Below are positions 59,600 to 64,000 of a stretch of 64,000 nt of DNA, in pieces. The stretch's first letter is position 1. Every line of letters starts with the position of its first letter. A program made the translations under genes and the position numbers. This DNA comes from Chrysomallon squamiferum (Eukaryota; Mollusca; Gastropoda; Neomphalida; Peltospiridae): assembly GCA_012295275.1 (NCBI GenBank), contig CM022677.1:14953483-15017482 (forward strand), read 5' to 3'. A model generated the notes under the pieces. It searched no databases and was not told where the DNA came from. It was given only the letters and a program-made list of their open reading frames with translations.

Positions 59600-60180
59600 C
59601 ACAGACACAACAAATACAACAACTCGTAGATCTGACATCTACAACCACATTGCTGGGCTCAACGACGGCGACTACGATACCTGTGATAAGAAAAAGAAAA
59701 CTGCTACATCTGACGTCTACAACCGGCTTGGTGTCGACAATGACAGCGACTACGACAGCACAAACAAAGAAAAAACAACTTCAACTGTATCTGACGTCTA
59801 CAACCACCTCGTTGATTCTGAAGAATACGACACAGAAAACCTCCAACAGCAACAACAACATCAGACCTGTATAACCATCTTAACCAACCTGACAGCGACC
59901 TCTACGACATCGCTGATGCCGTTACTTCCGATTTACCACACCCCAGTCTGTGTAGACATACTGCCTCGTCTAACAATCAAATTCCCACTAGGAAATCAGA
60001 AATCTCTGATAACGTCCACGACGATCTTCCGACAACAACGACAACGTTTCTGAAGGCAGTGGAAATTTTTATTTTGTTCTGGAAAATTCTGATTGAAAAG
60101 AATGTCAGTAGTAACTCGATCGATATTTTGATACAAAATTTGTCGTCTGCTATGAAGTGTTTTTTAAATCCATCTTAAGA
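59600..60180 (+). pseudogene. Out-of-frame distal tail and 3' end of copy 6
   Basis: The frame after the 5-nt deletion encodes tyrosine modules (SDIYNHI, SDVYNRL, SDVYNHL) up to about 59830. A second frameshift follows, then the terminal LENSD-like end at about 60080-60100 lies in yet another frame. The sequence after it matches window positions 1-90. Confidence 0.7.
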
Positions 60181-60214
60181 GTGTCTCATACCACTTTTGA
60201 TGATGATGATGATG

Positions 60215-60268
<54 letters not shown>

Positions 60269-60934
60269 TATGTATTAACCGTGCCTCATATCATTTTTTT
60301 TTTTAATATTTAATGTTATGTTTTGAGATTTTATTACTGATTGATTTATTTTGATGTTGTTGTTGTTGTTGTAAACACTATGTTAATAGGTTAATACCGT
60401 ATTTTATTGTTTGCATTATTTGTATTATTATTTTTACCTTTGTATTTTGTATTTGAGTTTATGCCAATATCTAAATGAACATTTCGTGAATGTGATTTAT
60501 TTTTTACCTTATTTCTGTGACGTGTGAAATCTGTTCTTACACTAACATTTTAAGTATTAATCTGAACTGATGTAAAATTTTGTCTCTTGAAGGAATCCTC
60601 GCTAGTTTTGTCTCATATCAACTCTTTTTCTTTTTTTCTTCGTTTTCCTTTCGTTCTTCTTTCTTGTTTGTTATTATTATTATTTATTATTATTATTCTT
60701 TTCTTTTTCTTTCTTTGTTTTTACTTATTTTATTTTATTTTATTATTATTATTATTATTTTTATTATTATTATAACAGATTAAGGGTACTTTATCCGAAA
60801 TTCGAGATTGTTTTATGTTACAGTTTTCCGCTAGATGTAGCCATCACAAACTTTACTTCATGCACAAACTTATTATAAATATTATGATACCTTAAGACTG
60901 TCTATATATTTGTGCATGTATGTATGTATGTATG

Positions 60935-60981
<47 letters not shown>

Positions 60982-62400
60982 GTGTATGTATGTATGTATG
61001 TATGTGTGAATGTATGTAGGTGAATGTTACTGTGTGTTTGATTACATATTTATATATAGTGAAATATTTGAGAAAAGCATATATTTTTGTATTACATTAC
61101 TTTATATTATATTATATACTGAATCTATATAATCAACTAACGATATTTTAATATCTTATTTTAATATTTTTTCTTATTCAGTTTGCATTTTCTGTTTTAT
61201 ACTAAGATTATTGCTATTGATCTAACTTTTTTCTGAAACAGAAAACCTCGCTACTATTCAAATGGATTATCCGGTATATTAATATATATCCACTTTCGAA
61301 CGATTGTTTTATTTTCTGTTTCAAGTGCTATTTGAATAAAAAAAAAATGGATAAATGGAAAATTTGAAGTCTTATGTTTGTGTTTGTTGCACGAATGTTA
61401 CTTTGTAGTGTGAAAATGAACGGGTTTAATCTCGGTTGAAGGTACACTAGGATAGCGGCCATTTTGTTATGTTTCTCAGAACGTGTATCACTAACATCGT
61501 TCATACTCTACTTGTTACGTTCACGAGGTTTTGTCTACCAGTTTTCTTTATAGAAAAAACCTCGACCAAACAAAAATCAAACGTCTTAGCTTTATCTGTT
61601 TGTCTTGTATAAAACGTTTTGTCCAGCATAAAAGGTTTTGTCACACAAAAGTAGTAGAAAAACTTTGATTAAAAATTTCCTTTGAGTCTCTTAACTATTT
61701 TCGAGCATCAGACCCCTTTCAAAAATACGTCAGTGTAAAGGGTAATTTATCTTCTTTTAAAGAAAAAACAACTTTATAATTGATGCTCAAAACAACTACA
61801 CGACCAACTGCTCGACCGTGTGACGTCATGTTACGTTTACAATGTCTGACTGTGCGTCCACCTTGGTTGACGTCATCAAAGATATTTAAACACGTCACTT
61901 CTAGAAAACATGTTAGTCACAGACTGTGTGTTGGAGGACTTCAGTACAAAATCTGTGAAGGTTTTGAGAAATTTATTTATTTCTGATTCTCGAAAAAGAG
62001 AAAAATCTACGTGATTTCAGTTTCTCAACTGTTGTTGTAAGCGAAACTGGTGCGGGGGTGGGAATGTTTCACATTTTAGAAGTTGATTTTCAAGAACCGA
62101 GATTTACTACAACTTTGTTTGTTTGTTGTTGTTGTTGTTGTTTTCAGAAAATAAATTCAGGTCCAAACATTTCAAGCTCTACTAACAACCTCCAGTCAGT
62201 GAAGCCAGTCTTGGAGAGTGGCGAGCTCTCTAAACGAGAGAAACACAACTGAAAAAAACTTAGAATAATGCAATATATTAATTTTATTTTAACTGTTTTT
62301 GTGAGAATTATTCTTGATATCTCACGATTTGGGCAGCATTGCATCTGAGACTTGACAGACTGGGTCTATCAGTAAAAAGACTCTGAAGTTTCAGTTAATT
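60180..62400. other. 3' flank of copy 6 mirroring 37.9-39.9 kb
   Basis: AT-rich with ATT runs, a CTTTT-rich tract at about 60620-60730, (TA)n plus TATG runs at about 60910-61010, the CGGCCATTTTGTTA block near 61456 and the CTCTCTAAACGAGAG block near 62226. No gene is supported. Confidence 0.6.
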
Positions 62401-62512
62401 GCTTTTTATAATTATTATTAACATTAATATATGGGCAAATTTTCTCTATTTCAAATTGTAAGGAATTTTCTTAATTCTTATAAGTGGATATCAGTAATAA
62501 TTACAATAATCA

Positions 62513-62547
<35 letters not shown>

Positions 62548-62762
62548 ATGGAGTGGAATGCAAGCTTCCCATTGTGCCGTGGACGTTTGTAAATATTGAT
62601 TTTTATTTGATTATTAACAAAGGTTGGGCCCCACTATTAATACAATTACTTTGATATTTACAAAACAGAATTAGGCAATATCGACGTGCTCGCTAAATGT
62701 ATTTTGGATTTTAGTTCAAATCATCAAAATAATTTTTTTTTTTGTTCTCTATACGGACTCAG

Positions 62763-62895
62763 TTCCACACATGTTGTGGTTCATTTGCGCGAATTCTTCA
62801 TGCAGAACAAAGCCAAATACACGCAAGTCGCAGATCCTGTTGGTCTGAAGCGTCACCACGACAACCAGCAGGTAACCAGCAATGTACGGAACTAG
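62763..62895 (+). CDS. Exon-like conserved block of unknown gene (right arm)
   Basis: Mirror of 37463-37331. The frame reads THVVVHLREFFMQNKAKYTQ then VADPVGLKRHHDNQQ before a CAG|GTAACC donor, and runs on to a TAG at 62893-62895. There are a few amino-acid changes from the left copy (F to V, E to G, QH to HD). Function unknown. Confidence 0.35.
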
Positions 62896-62899
62896 CTAT

Positions 62900-64000
<1,101 letters not shown>

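Noticed and set aside
59575-59612. A tiny intron (CAG|GTAGCC ... ACACAG) that would restore the copy 6 tail frame
   Set aside because: About 30 nt is too short for a normal spliceosomal intron, and the same sequence is coding in copy 2.
59355-60053. Open frame of 232 codons as a separate gene
   Set aside because: It begins out of frame inside the copy 6 tail exon and becomes the ancestral frame only after the 5-nt deletion; not independent.

Overview
The window is AT-rich and intron-rich. It is packed with di- and trinucleotide microsatellites and carries one 200-base run of Ns at 48801-49000, so it is draft assembly of an animal nuclear genome. The domain set (C-type lectin-like, WSC, mucin-like stalk, phosphotyrosine tail), the CCCTAA-type telomere-like motifs and AAGGGAGATAA-type words would fit a lophotrochozoan, perhaps a mollusc. 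That placement is inference only; no diagnostic marker gene is present.

Nearly all protein-coding content is one family of type I transmembrane receptor genes in several copies, most of them broken. The consensus gene has ten exons: (1) signal peptide; (2) half of a C-type lectin-like domain; (3+4) a WSC domain; (5) a small two-cysteine segment; (6+7) a second lectin-like domain; (8) a Ser/Thr-rich stalk; (9) a transmembrane helix after a GGG motif; (10) a long cytoplasmic tail with NPxY, YxN and repeated YxxL motifs. Most internal exons are phase 1-1, so they can be skipped or exchanged without a frameshift. Exon coordinates were worked out by hand from splice consensus and by comparing copies.

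Layout. 1-30 (+): last codons of copy 1. 8668-3156 (-): copy 2, all ten exons but with a stop before the membrane exon and other lesions. 22289-14032 (-): copy 3, the only copy with an intact complete tail, but with a stop in exon 2 and a rearranged 5' end. 25018-24943 (-): orphan membrane exon, copy 7. 26.3-30.9 kb: a 40-bp satellite. 31-36 kb: mostly unassigned, with two weak exon candidates. 44533-40395 (-): copy 4, exons 2-10 open but no exon 1. About 45172: centre of a large inverted duplication. 45889-48467 (+): copy 5, exons 2-8, running towards the N gap. 53913-59599 (+): copy 6, with a broken exon 1 and with exons 2-3 replaced by telomere-like tandem repeats. 60.2-64 kb mirrors 36.2-39.9 kb.

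Taken together this is a fast-evolving cluster of putative surface recognition receptors, shaped by tandem duplication, inversion, exon loss and pseudogenisation. The tail combines NPxY and YxxL, as in CED-1/Draper/MEGF10 engulfment receptors, although the extracellular part is unrelated. An immune or particle-recognition role is an inference. No tRNA, rRNA, CRISPR array or complete transposon was recognised.
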